The notes under the pieces are model-generated. The model saw only the letters and a list, made by a program, of their open reading frames with translations. It was not told where the DNA came from and did not search any database. Below, piece by piece: positions 1 to 8,258 of a DNA stretch of 64,000 nt; within the stretch, counting starts at the first letter, position 1; each line of letters begins with the position of its first letter. The position numbers and the translations under genes are program-made. Location: assembly GCA_023461435.1 (NCBI GenBank), contig JAEYLC010000048.1, forward strand, positions 62,001 through 126,000, in the 5' to 3' direction. The stretch is from Bacillota bacterium (GTDB lineage: Bacteria > Bacillota > Clostridia > Christensenellales > SZUA-584).

Positions 1-327
1 CACCGCCTGAACGGGCTTCAACATGTTCGAATACATGTTATTTGCCGCATTGCTGATCGACAGCATATTCATGACGGCAAAGCCGCCGATAGCTGCAGCC
101 AACACCGCGACAAGCAAAAATCCGAGCAGCAGCTTTGGCGCAATTTTCATGTTGCCCAAAAAAGATGATTTTCGTATTTTCGGTTCTTTGCTCGCGCGTT
201 TCTTTTTCCTTAATTTTCGCCTCGTCTGACCATCCTGTTCCTCAGCAGCTTCAGTCGGCTCCATCATGACTTTAAGCTGTTCACCGTTGTCATTACCTTC
301 GATTCCCATGTTTTTCTTGAGTTTCAT
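1..327 (-). CDS. Methyl-accepting chemotaxis protein, N-terminal part (cut by window edge)
   Basis: Only the first 109 codons are present; the gene runs off the left edge. The product begins with an unusually long, charged cytoplasmic segment of about 55 residues (acidic stretch, then a run of Lys/Arg). One membrane segment follows (LLLGFLLVAVLAAAIGGFAV) and then the start of an extracytoplasmic helix (MNMLSISNAANNMYSNMLKP). The latter resembles the first helix of the four-helix-bundle ligand domain of chemoreceptors. GGAGG precedes the chosen ATG at 327, but with a long 12-nt spacing; an internal ATG at 309 is possible. Receptor identity is inferred from this N-terminus alone, because the HAMP and signalling domains lie outside the window. 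The receptor encoded at 45127-47175 has a similar first helix. Confidence 0.65.
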   Translation of the reverse strand, partial: MKLKKNMGIEGNDNGEQLKVMMEPTEAAEEQDGQTRRKLRKKKRASKEPKIRKSSFLGNMKIAPKLLLGFLLVAVLAAAIGGFAVMNMLSISNAANNMYSNMLKPVQAV

Positions 328-541
328 GATTGGTCAATTCCTCCGTATTTATTTTAGTCGGTTATATATGACAATAAAAACCGAACGATAAATCAGATAG
401 GATGCCTTAAATTTATGGAACATTTATTTATAAACTTGAATATGACAACAAAACGAAACACTTAAAAAATTCGAAAATTTTCGACAATTTACGAAAAAAA
501 ATGTACATTTTTCGTAGAATGTGGTCTGAAGCAAAATTGTA
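328..541. promoter_or_regulatory. A+T-rich gap with Spo0A-box-like heptamer
   Basis: This gap lies between the partial receptor gene and the end of the epimerase gene. It is very A+T-rich. On the minus strand it carries TGTCGAA (480-486), a perfect match to the core Spo0A box, about 150 nt upstream of the receptor start. A hairpin with arms TACGAAAAA and TTTTTCGTA follows at about 490-517. Function is inferred; a 7-mer can occur by chance. Confidence 0.3.
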
Positions 542-1528
542 TTATTTTTTTTCATTTTCATTATGCCATTTCACAGTATCGCGCATCGTTTCTTCAAGCG
601 ACCGCGGACAAAGCCCAAGCTCTGTTTTGGCTTTTTCGTTGGATATTTTAACGCCCGAAGTCACGACATCCACAGTCTCCCGTGTGATGATCGGCGTCTT
701 TTGCGCAAGACGGTAATAAACGCTCAATATGCCCGCAGCCGCCCTGATCACAAAAACCGGCAGATCGACTGTTTTTAAGTCCCTGCCCATGCACCGGCCG
801 ATGAGCTTGATCATCCGGGAGATCGTGCACTCCTCGCCGGAGAGGATATAGCCTTCGCCCTTCCCGCCGCGCTGCCACGCGCGGATGATGCCGTCCGCCA
901 CATCGCGCACATCCACAAAATCGTATTTACCGGCGAAGCAGGGCTGAATGCCGCGGGCGCGGATGTACTTTTTAAACATGATGCCCGTCATCGAGGTGCG
1001 GTAATCATACGGGCCGATCACACCGGTCGGGTAAACGGTGACGGCATTGAGGCCGCGGTTCTCACACGCGTCCATCACCTCGAGCGTGGCGGCCAGCTTG
1101 GTGCGGCTGTACTCGTCCCCGCACAGCGAAAGATCGGGATTCACCGTTTCCTCGATACTGTTGCCTGCTGAGGGTATGAGCGCGTGAATGCTCGACACAT
1201 AAACCAAGCGGCGAACGCCATGCTTTAAGCAGGCGTCCACGATATTTTTAACGCCGCCCACGTTGATATCACTGAGCTTTTGCTTATCCGTGCCGGACAT
1301 ATGAATATAGCCCGCGAGATGGAACACATCGGTGCAGCCGCGCACTGCGTCATCCACAGCCTGCGCGTCCCGGATGTCGCAGCGGACAATTTCTTTGGCA
1401 TATGGTTCGATGTATGACGAATCGCCGCCGTTCTGCACCATCAGCCGCAGATCATGAAAGCCGCTGTCGTAGAGCAGCTTCACGAGCACCTTGCCGATAT
1501 GGCCTCTCGCCCCGGTCACAAGCCGCAT
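542..1528 (-). CDS. NAD(P)-dependent epimerase/dehydratase family protein (extended SDR)
   Basis: The 328-residue product starts with a Rossmann dinucleotide-binding loop (TGARGHIG, residues 5-12). It has the SDR catalytic pair Tyr140 and Lys144 (YSRTK) and Ser112/113 upstream, the usual arrangement for NAD-dependent sugar epimerases, 3-beta-hydroxysteroid-dehydrogenase-like enzymes and dihydroflavonol-reductase relatives. The substrate cannot be told from sequence. The ATG at 1528 has GAGGAG seven bases upstream. The gene lies only 3 bp after the small membrane-protein gene, so the two are probably co-transcribed. Length is normal for extended SDRs. Confidence 0.85.
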   Translation of the reverse strand: MRLVTGARGHIGKVLVKLLYDSGFHDLRLMVQNGGDSSYIEPYAKEIVRCDIRDAQAVDDAVRGCTDVFHLAGYIHMSGTDKQKLSDINVGGVKNIVDACLKHGVRRLVYVSSIHALIPSAGNSIEETVNPDLSLCGDEYSRTKLAATLEVMDACENRGLNAVTVYPTGVIGPYDYRTSMTGIMFKKYIRARGIQPCFAGKYDFVDVRDVADGIIRAWQRGGKGEGYILSGEECTISRMIKLIGRCMGRDLKTVDLPVFVIRAAAGILSVYYRLAQKTPIITRETVDVVTSGVKISNEKAKTELGLCPRSLEETMRDTVKWHNENEKK

Positions 1529-1531
1529 CGA

Positions 1532-1873
1532 TTACTCCTCGTATTTGACCGGGACCATCGCGAGCACAACGCTCATGATATACACCACGGCTGGTATGCA
1601 CAGCCACGGGAACCCGAAGACCAGCACGACAAGCGTGACGATGAACATGATAATAGACCCAAGCAGATTATGCCGTTTCACGAGCAGCGCGCCGACAATA
1701 CCGAGCACATTGGCCGCAAGCAGCACGATGGCATAGATTTGCACGCTTGCAGGATCGTGCGGCAGCAACACATCTTGGGCTGTATAGGGCAGCACCCGCA
1801 TCATGGACAGTACCGACAATATGATTCCTGTTAAGCCTGCGGCCAAGCCGAGGCCGATCTCCAACTTGCGCAT
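1532..1873 (-). CDS. Small membrane protein, possibly DUF4064-like
   Basis: The product is 113 residues with four likely membrane segments (about residues 6-26, 44-63, 70-87 and 89-107) and short loops. The ATG at 1873 was chosen because GAGGG lies six bases upstream. A longer reading frame extends upstream but has no ribosome binding site. The pattern of four helices resembles small DUF4064-type proteins, but the match is by general appearance only. It is the first gene of a two-gene unit with the SDR-family dehydrogenase. Confidence 0.6.
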   Translation of the reverse strand: MRKLEIGLGLAAGLTGIILSVLSMMRVLPYTAQDVLLPHDPASVQIYAIVLLAANVLGIVGALLVKRHNLLGSIIMFIVTLVVLVFGFPWLCIPAVVYIMSVVLAMVPVKYEE

Positions 1874-1972
1874 AGTATCCCTCACTGCATTCGTCTTTTC
1901 CGTATTATACCGCACAAAGGGCTTTTCGGCAATGCGCCTTAGGCGCATACCCTGCCTGCCATAAGAATGCAT

Positions 1973-2000
1973 TGAAAAAGCCGCGCGTTCTGCGCGGCTT
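1973..2000 (-). terminator. Factor-independent terminator after spoIIID
   Basis: A 9-bp perfect stem (AAGCCGCGC, 1978-1986, pairing with 1992-2000) with a 5-nt loop is followed on the minus strand by a run of U. It lies 55 bp beyond the spoIIID stop codon. Confidence 0.85.
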
Positions 2001-2055
2001 CCGGCTGCTGCCGGCTTTATGCGGAAGTGCTTCTCTTTGGATGTTTACCGCCATC

Positions 2056-2313
2056 TCATTTATTCAGCGCTTCCTTATATTTTAACCGCGTGGCGTTGCC
2101 GCCGCGTATGTGGCGTTCGTCCTTGTTCTTCTTGAGCACCTCGGCCACCGCCTTGGCCAGCGCCGGTGAAATGGCCGTCAAACGCTCGGTCAGGTCCTTA
2201 TGAACCGTGGATTTTGACGTTCCAAAAGTCTTCGCCGCCTGTCTTACCGTCGCGCCGCTTTCCAGCACATAGTCCGCAATACGCTGCACCCTGTCTTCAA
2301 TATACTCCTTCAT
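2056..2313 (-). CDS. spoIIID: Stage III sporulation transcriptional regulator SpoIIID
   Basis: The 85-residue product matches the whole length of SpoIIID, the small DNA-binding regulator of the sigma-E regulon in the mother cell during sporulation. Diagnostic stretches are the helix-turn-helix with KTFGTSKSTVHKDLTERL and the C-terminal HIRGGNATRLKYK. The ATG at 2313 is preceded by AAAGGGG; a longer frame upstream lacks such a site. It has its own terminator downstream. The sequence upstream contains CATACAAG (2366-2373 on the minus strand), which resembles a sigma-E -10 element. That would fit the known control of spoIIID, but no convincing -35 was found. Its presence indicates an endospore former. 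Confidence 0.95.
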   Translation of the reverse strand: MKEYIEDRVQRIADYVLESGATVRQAAKTFGTSKSTVHKDLTERLTAISPALAKAVAEVLKKNKDERHIRGGNATRLKYKEALNK

Positions 2314-2454
2314 AAAAGAAGCCCCTTTCATCCATACTTGATACATGTGTATGTCCGAAAGAGGGCTTGTATGTTTTTTTATACAATCAATTGCGCTGAA
2401 AATTATACGGTCCTCAACGGTATTGATATAACCTTTGCGCCTTGTTCATCACAG

Positions 2455-5400
2455 CTATATCGGCCTGCGTCTCCTTTTCCGAACGACTGCCAGCAAAACT
2501 ATGATGAGTATCAGCAGCACTGCGCCGGCGACGCAGATCACCCATACCAAGGGGCTTGCGGCGGCTTCCTGCGCCACGCTGACGATCTGGAATCGGCTGA
2601 ACTTGCTGATATCAAACCGGATCCCCGTCGGTACATTTTCCGTATAGACCAGCGTGCCGTATACGAGTTCCGTTGTGCCGTCGTCGTGCTCCACATAAAC
2701 ACACAGCGATTTGAGGAATTCTTCATCGGCAATCTGCTGCTCGCTTAAACCCTCCAGCGGCAGCGTGATGGTCGTCGCAAAGCTCTCCATGTTCGTCTGT
2801 ATCGTCTTGGGCGTGCCGAACACCTGACCCGTTGTGCTTGCAAGGGAGAATATCGCGCTGTTGCTTAAGAACGATTCCTCGGCTTCCTGGGCTTCCTCCT
2901 CCACCGGCACAATCCTGAAGTACAGCGACATTCCGCTCTGCGCCGCCTGCTCGAGCACCTCGTTGGAGAGCGTCACGCTGCCCGCGGGCGACTCCAGCGT
3001 GACACCGAGCTTGCCCTGTGCCAGCGAAGCTACCGTATCCGCGAAGACCTCAAACGCAAACTCATCCGCCGGCTTATCCGCGTCGTTATCGATCTTGACC
3101 ACAATGCCATCGGCTTTATAGCCCTGATCGATGAGCGCCTGCACCGTCTCGGCTGTGACGGATACATAATCGATACCGGTGCCGTCCTCCAAGGTTGTGC
3201 GGCATATCGTTTCACTTCCGGCGCCGTCTCCCACCTGCACGGCCGCACTGCGATTCGTCGCCTCGCGCGTTTGTTCCTTCAAAGCGCCTGCGCGCTTGAT
3301 CACGAGAAGGAACGTTTTGGTGACTGTGACGCCATCCTTTGTCACGGCCGCCGTAATCACAACGCTTGCATCATTGGTCTGGGGCCGCGTGACAGCGCCT
3401 GTCGCGCTCCCGTCGGCATTTTGCCGGATACTGACCAGCTCCGCGTCGGACGACGTCCATGAAATCTGTGTGCCGGTGCCGGCGCTGCCGAGCATCACAA
3501 AGTTGCTCGTGATGCATTCCCACGTATCGCCTTTCGCAAACTCAAACGCTGTCTCGAGCGTCAGCAGCCGGGCCGCCGCCTGCGCAGACTCCGCCGCTTG
3601 CGTCCATTTCGCGTACAGCGTTAAATTCGCCGTGACTTTGGCTGCAAAATCATACGCTTTGCCAAGCTCACTGTCCGAATACCAGCCGCCAAACGTATAT
3701 CCTTCCCGCACCGGGTCCGCGGGCTTGACTGCACTGCCTCCATATTTGATGCTTTGGCCGGACACACTGCTTCCGCCGCCGGAACTAAACGTGACCATAA
3801 GCGTGTTGATTGTATACTGCGCTGTCACCGTCAGGTTGTTCGTAACCTTATCGAAGCCCCTGTTCCAGCCGGTGAAGGTATATCCCGTACGCGCCGGGTC
3901 TTCGGGGGCCGCGGCTGCTTTGCCGTATTGCACCTTCTGCGTTTTGAGCACCGTGCCGTCCCAATCATCAAATTTCACAGTATAGGTATTCACCGTCCAC
4001 TTGGCGTATATGTACACGTTCACCATGATCGTATCGGTGTCAAAATCCCACTTGCTCGTGCAGGACGGGTCTTTGTACCAGCCGTCGAAGGTATAACCGG
4101 TGCGAACCGGATCTGCCGGGGCGGCGATCTTCGTTCCGCTGTTTGCGCTGGTGACCGTATAGACCAAGTCATTGCTGTAGAATGTCACCATGAAGGTATT
4201 CACCGTCCACCTGGCATACAGCGTCGCATTCGCGGCGACCGTATATGGGAACGTCACCGGCTTTGTGAGCTCTGCGTCGCTGTACCAGCCGGAGAAGGTA
4301 TAATTGGGCCTCGTTGTGACAGGCGACGAATCGACCGTTGTCCCGAAGTCCTGTGCCACAGCTGTCACCGCGCTGCCGCCGTTTGAATTAAACGTCACCG
4401 TGTATTTGTTTATCGTCCATTTGGCAAATAGCGTCACCGTCGCGCCGTTCGCCGCTGTGAGATTGATCACACTTTGCTTGTCCGCATACTTAACCGGGCC
4501 GTCCGCGCTCTCCGCCCATCCCGCAAAGGTGTAGCCGGTGCGCGTAAAAGCGTTTTCGGTTAACGCTTTGGCTACGTCGTAGGTGTGTGTGCTCGACGCC
4601 GTGGTGCCGCTGCCGCCGTTGGCGTTATACACCACCGTGAAGGTATTTACCGTCCATTTGGCATACAGCGTGTGCGCCAGGCTGTTTGTCACTGTGGCGG
4701 CACCGGTGACCCGGCTGCCCGTGCCGCCGGTGCCCGTCCACCACCCGGCGAACGTATAGCCTGTCTTCGCCGGTGTGGGCAGGGCCTGATCCGTGCCATC
4801 CGGCGCCTTGCCGTAGGCAAAGCCGAGAACCTTATCCTGATACCCGGGGGATACCGTCCCCCCTTGTGCGTCGAAAGACACTCTGACATGCAACTTACCC
4901 GTCACGGTGCAGCTCGCGTCCACCTTGCCGCTCAGCGACGCGATGTTGAGCACTGCCTCCGTTTCGCCGCCCGTGCCGTCGCCCGTCCATGCGTAATCAT
5001 ATGTCGTCGCGCCCGCGCCTGCCGCGGTGATCACCACCGTTTTTCCCGCCAGCACCGCCGCGCCGCTCGCGATAGGGGAACCGCCCGCCGTGGCGGATAC
5101 CGTGCTGCCCGAGGCACTGCCCGCGTCAGTCACGGCAAAGCTGACCGTATAATAATTGACTGTCGCGCTGTTTGCATTGCCGCTGATGGTCAGATCGACT
5201 TCTGAATCCTCGCCGTCAATATAGACGTCATAGGCCCCGTTTTCCGCTTGCGCTGTATAGACGCCGTCACCGGCATCTGTCGCCGCGGCGGCCATGCTGC
5301 CGCTCTGCCACAATTCAACATCACCCGTCACATCCGTTCCGACGCCGTCTGTTTTTGTGTTGACTGTAGCCAGGTAGGTCGTTGTGCCGGTCACGGTGCA

Positions 5401-8013
5401 GCTTGCGTTAACAGCGCTGCCCAGCGACGCGATGGTCAGCTCAGCCGTCGTTTCGCCGCCCGTCCATGCGTAGGCATACGTCGTGGCGCCCGCGCCCGCC
5501 GCGGTGATCACCACCGTTTTCCCCGCCAGCACCGCCGCTCCGCTCGTGATCGAGGAGCCGCCCGCCGTGGCGGATACCGTGCTGCCCGAGGCTGTTCCCG
5601 CATTGGTCACCGAGAAGCTCACCGTATAATAATCCACCGTCGCGCTGTTTGCGGCACCGCTGATCGTGATGTCTACGCCTGTGTCCGCGCTGCCTATATA
5701 GACATCGTATTTGCCGTTGTGAACATCGGCAGTATACACGCCCGTTCCGCTGCTTGTGGCTGTCGCCACCGTGCTGCCGCTCTGCTTAAGCGTCACGGTC
5801 TCCGGTGCCGCGGCAAGAACGCCGTTTATTTTTGTGTTGATTGTGGCCGTATACGCCGATGTGGTTTTGGTCGCTTCCTTGACGACGCCCGCGTCGGAGC
5901 CTCCGTCGAAGCCGGAGAACTCCACGATATAGCCGTCGAGCTTATCAAAGCTGCTCCCGCTGTCGTTTGCGAAGACGCTCAGATCGTCCCAATAGGCGCC
6001 CTGCCAGCCGATGTATATGAAATCACCGCAGTTGGGTTCGTCCTGTGTGCCGCCTGTTGCGTGCCAGGGCGCAAAATCGGCCGTGTTGTTGGGAAGCTCT
6101 TCTCCCGCTTCGGGGCCGTCTATCCAATAATACCGGATTGTCCCGTAATTGTTGCAGATAAACGTACTGGGTACGGACAAGTTAAAGCCAAACGAGAAAT
6201 CCTTCGTATAGTCCTTGAGAAGTGTTTTCTTATCACTGACAGCATAAAGATTATTAAAAGTGATCTCGCTGCCATCGGTGCCTCTGACGACCGTCGGCGT
6301 ATCAAGCGAACCGGTGTTGCGCTGCCAAAGCCCGCCCATCCAGGCGTCGTCCCAATGGTCGTCTCCGCCCGCACCGTTTTCAACGAGGCGCAGCAATATG
6401 GCATTTTCCGCCTGCGAGGTGGCCGTGGCGATATAGCCGCGCCCGCCAAAATACGGGTCGGCAGTTGCCCCGGCGGCAAGCACAGCGCTCGGCCAGTCAA
6501 TGGATTTTGAACCGGAATCGACATACCGGTAATAATGGCCTTCAAAATAGATGTCGCCAGACAAAGGAGAAACCGTGCTGGAGGTGGCCGTGATGGTCTG
6601 CGGCGCTGCGCCGTCCGTTGAATAAAGTATGCCGCTCAGCAGCGCCTCCGCCGCCGAAGCGTTCGCAAACGAAAAGACCGCGCTGTCGAGATGCGTGCCG
6701 GAGCCGTATGTGCCGATATAGCCCGTCCCGCTCGTGCCGCCGAGGAAGGTCAACACGCCACCCAGAGACGGCACGGTGAAATATCCGCTGTTCACCGATA
6801 TCGTCACCATCGCCGAGGTTTCCGGCAGATCAACGCCGCAGGTATACGTTTTGGCTCCCGTCCATGTGACTGTGGTTAAAGTGATATCTCCGGATGGCTT
6901 GCGCAATGTGCCGTTGTCGGAAGCAAACGTGGTGCTCACGGTGGCCGTGTTGCCCTTCAGCGCGTCGCCGTACTCCACGAAATAGCCCTTGGCGTCCCAT
7001 TCGCCGGGGCCTGCGGTGTTGTATTGCTTGTCGTTCCAGGAAAAGGCCGTCCCGTGCTTTCCGGTGTTTCCCGTTATTTTCAGCGTTGTGAGGCAAGCTT
7101 CATAGTCGCCGCTTGTATAACCCACAGACGCGGTTTGATTGTTCGGTTCATATGAGACTGTGCCGCGCGCCCAGTTAAAATAAGTTGTGAGGTTTGCCGC
7201 ATCCACCGTTGAGGCATTCGAGGCATTCGCATTGGGATATAAACTGTTTGTATTGAAGAATGTCGTTCCGATTTCGGGCCCGCAGGCCCAATACCAGCCC
7301 GTGCCGACCACGCCGGTCACATCGATGCTCGAATAATATAGCTGGCTGCCCGAGGTTCCGCCAGCAGCGTCCACCTTTGATCCGGAATTTTTGTGTATCG
7401 TGCCTCCGAGCCAGCCCGTCTTGCCGTCTGACAGAGAGTTGACATATTCGTCCTCACTCTGTGTCATGATCGTGGCCAGATAGCCCGTGCGGCCCATGTA
7501 CGTCATGGTCTTGGCGGCGTCGTACGCCTGTGTCCAGCTTTTTGTGTCGGGTATGTATTGGTAATAATGCTCCGTATCGATATTGTAAAAGGTATCGTAT
7601 GTGATGCTTTCCGAGGTGACCGTGATCTTAACCGACTGCGTCGCGTTCGCGATGCGGAAACCGATGTTGCGTATATAATCCTGAACGGCGCTTGCCGCTG
7701 TTCCGGCATTGAGATTGATCCGCTTGGTGTACTTGTTGCTTGCGGAGCTTGCCGACACTGTAAACCCTGCCGGCGTTGAGGGCAGAACGATCTCATCTCC
7801 GCCGGTGACGCTGTCGGAAAAGCTGATGAGTATGGTTCTGATACTGTCACCGACGACAGCCGCGTTCGGATAGTAATACGTATTGCTCGTCAGCATCGGG
7901 CTGCCAAGCGTGATGCCGGGTTCCCCCGCGGCCAGCGCGATCCCGAGCGGGAACATGGAGAAAACCAGTATAGCCGCCAAAATAGACGACAGCGCCTTTT
8001 TCATTCTGTGCAT
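2455..8013 (-). CDS. Giant membrane-anchored surface protein with C-type-lectin-like regions and InlB B-repeats
   Basis: The 1852-residue product begins with a signal peptide (about 1-29, ending ALAAG). Two regions at about 147-350 and 488-702 look like bacterial C-type-lectin-like domains (YYQYIPDTKSWTQAYDAA...GYLATI and HYYRYV...GYIATA, with WLGG/WMGG). Two copies of a module of about 155 residues follow (about 722-876 and 880-1036). Six InlB/Listeria-Bacteroides-type repeats (about 1041-1470) share a GYTFxGW core and end in YAKWTVNT. An Ig-like domain spans about 1490-1575. The C-terminus is one membrane helix (about 1822-1844) and a KRRRR stop-transfer tail; there is no LPXTG motif. It is probably an extracellular adhesin or carbohydrate-binding protein. 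The ATG at 8013 follows GGGGG by nine bases; an ATG at 8004 is possible. Confidence 0.85.
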   Translation of the reverse strand: MHRMKKALSSILAAILVFSMFPLGIALAAGEPGITLGSPMLTSNTYYYPNAAVVGDSIRTILISFSDSVTGGDEIVLPSTPAGFTVSASSASNKYTKRINLNAGTAASAVQDYIRNIGFRIANATQSVKITVTSESITYDTFYNIDTEHYYQYIPDTKSWTQAYDAAKTMTYMGRTGYLATIMTQSEDEYVNSLSDGKTGWLGGTIHKNSGSKVDAAGGTSGSQLYYSSIDVTGVVGTGWYWACGPEIGTTFFNTNSLYPNANASNASTVDAANLTTYFNWARGTVSYEPNNQTASVGYTSGDYEACLTTLKITGNTGKHGTAFSWNDKQYNTAGPGEWDAKGYFVEYGDALKGNTATVSTTFASDNGTLRKPSGDITLTTVTWTGAKTYTCGVDLPETSAMVTISVNSGYFTVPSLGGVLTFLGGTSGTGYIGTYGSGTHLDSAVFSFANASAAEALLSGILYSTDGAAPQTITATSSTVSPLSGDIYFEGHYYRYVDSGSKSIDWPSAVLAAGATADPYFGGRGYIATATSQAENAILLRLVENGAGGDDHWDDAWMGGLWQRNTGSLDTPTVVRGTDGSEITFNNLYAVSDKKTLLKDYTKDFSFGFNLSVPSTFICNNYGTIRYYWIDGPEAGEELPNNTADFAPWHATGGTQDEPNCGDFIYIGWQGAYWDDLSVFANDSGSSFDKLDGYIVEFSGFDGGSDAGVVKEATKTTSAYTATINTKINGVLAAAPETVTLKQSGSTVATATSSGTGVYTADVHNGKYDVYIGSADTGVDITISGAANSATVDYYTVSFSVTNAGTASGSTVSATAGGSSITSGAAVLAGKTVVITAAGAGATTYAYAWTGGETTAELTIASLGSAVNASCTVTGTTTYLATVNTKTDGVGTDVTGDVELWQSGSMAAAATDAGDGVYTAQAENGAYDVYIDGEDSEVDLTISGNANSATVNYYTVSFAVTDAGSASGSTVSATAGGSPIASGAAVLAGKTVVITAAGAGATTYDYAWTGDGTGGETEAVLNIASLSGKVDASCTVTGKLHVRVSFDAQGGTVSPGYQDKVLGFAYGKAPDGTDQALPTPAKTGYTFAGWWTGTGGTGSRVTGAATVTNSLAHTLYAKWTVNTFTVVYNANGGSGTTASSTHTYDVAKALTENAFTRTGYTFAGWAESADGPVKYADKQSVINLTAANGATVTLFAKWTINKYTVTFNSNGGSAVTAVAQDFGTTVDSSPVTTRPNYTFSGWYSDAELTKPVTFPYTVAANATLYARWTVNTFMVTFYSNDLVYTVTSANSGTKIAAPADPVRTGYTFDGWYKDPSCTSKWDFDTDTIMVNVYIYAKWTVNTYTVKFDDWDGTVLKTQKVQYGKAAAAPEDPARTGYTFTGWNRGFDKVTNNLTVTAQYTINTLMVTFSSGGGSSVSGQSIKYGGSAVKPADPVREGYTFGGWYSDSELGKAYDFAAKVTANLTLYAKWTQAAESAQAAARLLTLETAFEFAKGDTWECITSNFVMLGSAGTGTQISWTSSDAELVSIRQNADGSATGAVTRPQTNDASVVITAAVTKDGVTVTKTFLLVIKRAGALKEQTREATNRSAAVQVGDGAGSETICRTTLEDGTGIDYVSVTAETVQALIDQGYKADGIVVKIDNDADKPADEFAFEVFADTVASLAQGKLGVTLESPAGSVTLSNEVLEQAAQSGMSLYFRIVPVEEEAQEAEESFLSNSAIFSLASTTGQVFGTPKTIQTNMESFATTITLPLEGLSEQQIADEEFLKSLCVYVEHDDGTTELVYGTLVYTENVPTGIRFDISKFSRFQIVSVAQEAAASPLVWVICVAGAVLLILIIVLLAVVRKRRRRPI
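4908..5640 (-). repeat. Internal duplicated module in the surface-protein gene
   Basis: The DNA at about 5388-5640 and 4908-5154 is nearly identical over long runs. Both encode the block containing GSTVSATAGGS, GAAVLAGKTVVITAAGAG and a Trp-Thr-Gly turn. The preceding parts of the module (VNTKTDGV, SGSTVATA/SGSMAAAA, GVYTA, YDVYI) also match. This points to a recent in-frame duplication within the gene. Confidence 0.75.
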
Positions 8014-8258
8014 TATGCTTTACCCCCACATTTCATATCAGATATTTTCAGATATACAAAATTCCCGTTGCCTCCCGGCATACAGGCATAAAATACACTC
8101 TCACCATATTCGTTTTTCAGCTTAACAGTATCATGAGGCAGTTAAAAATTAATTAAAACAACACAACAAATTGAAGAAAAATGTCGAAAAATGAGAAACA
8201 ATTGAATTTTTTATGATATGATGATGCTATTAATGCTACCAAACCGAGGTTATCGCAT
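8014..8258. promoter_or_regulatory. Divergent control region between surface protein and histidine kinase genes
   Basis: This 245-bp A+T-rich gap separates two divergently transcribed genes, so promoters for both must lie here. TGTCGAA (8182-8188, plus strand) is a perfect Spo0A-box core, 71 bp before the kinase start. No fully convincing -35/-10 pair was found. Function is inferred from position. Confidence 0.35.

Noticed and set aside
3580..4870. Regular repeats that could suggest a CRISPR or satellite array
   Set aside because: They are the in-frame InlB-type repeats of the surface protein. Unit length varies and the reading frame is kept throughout.
5248..6510. 420-codon open frame on the plus strand, and others at 3179-3985, 3754-4386 and 4585-5205
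   Set aside because: All are antisense to the surface-protein gene and owe their length to its G+C-rich repetitive codons. No domain or start signal supports them.
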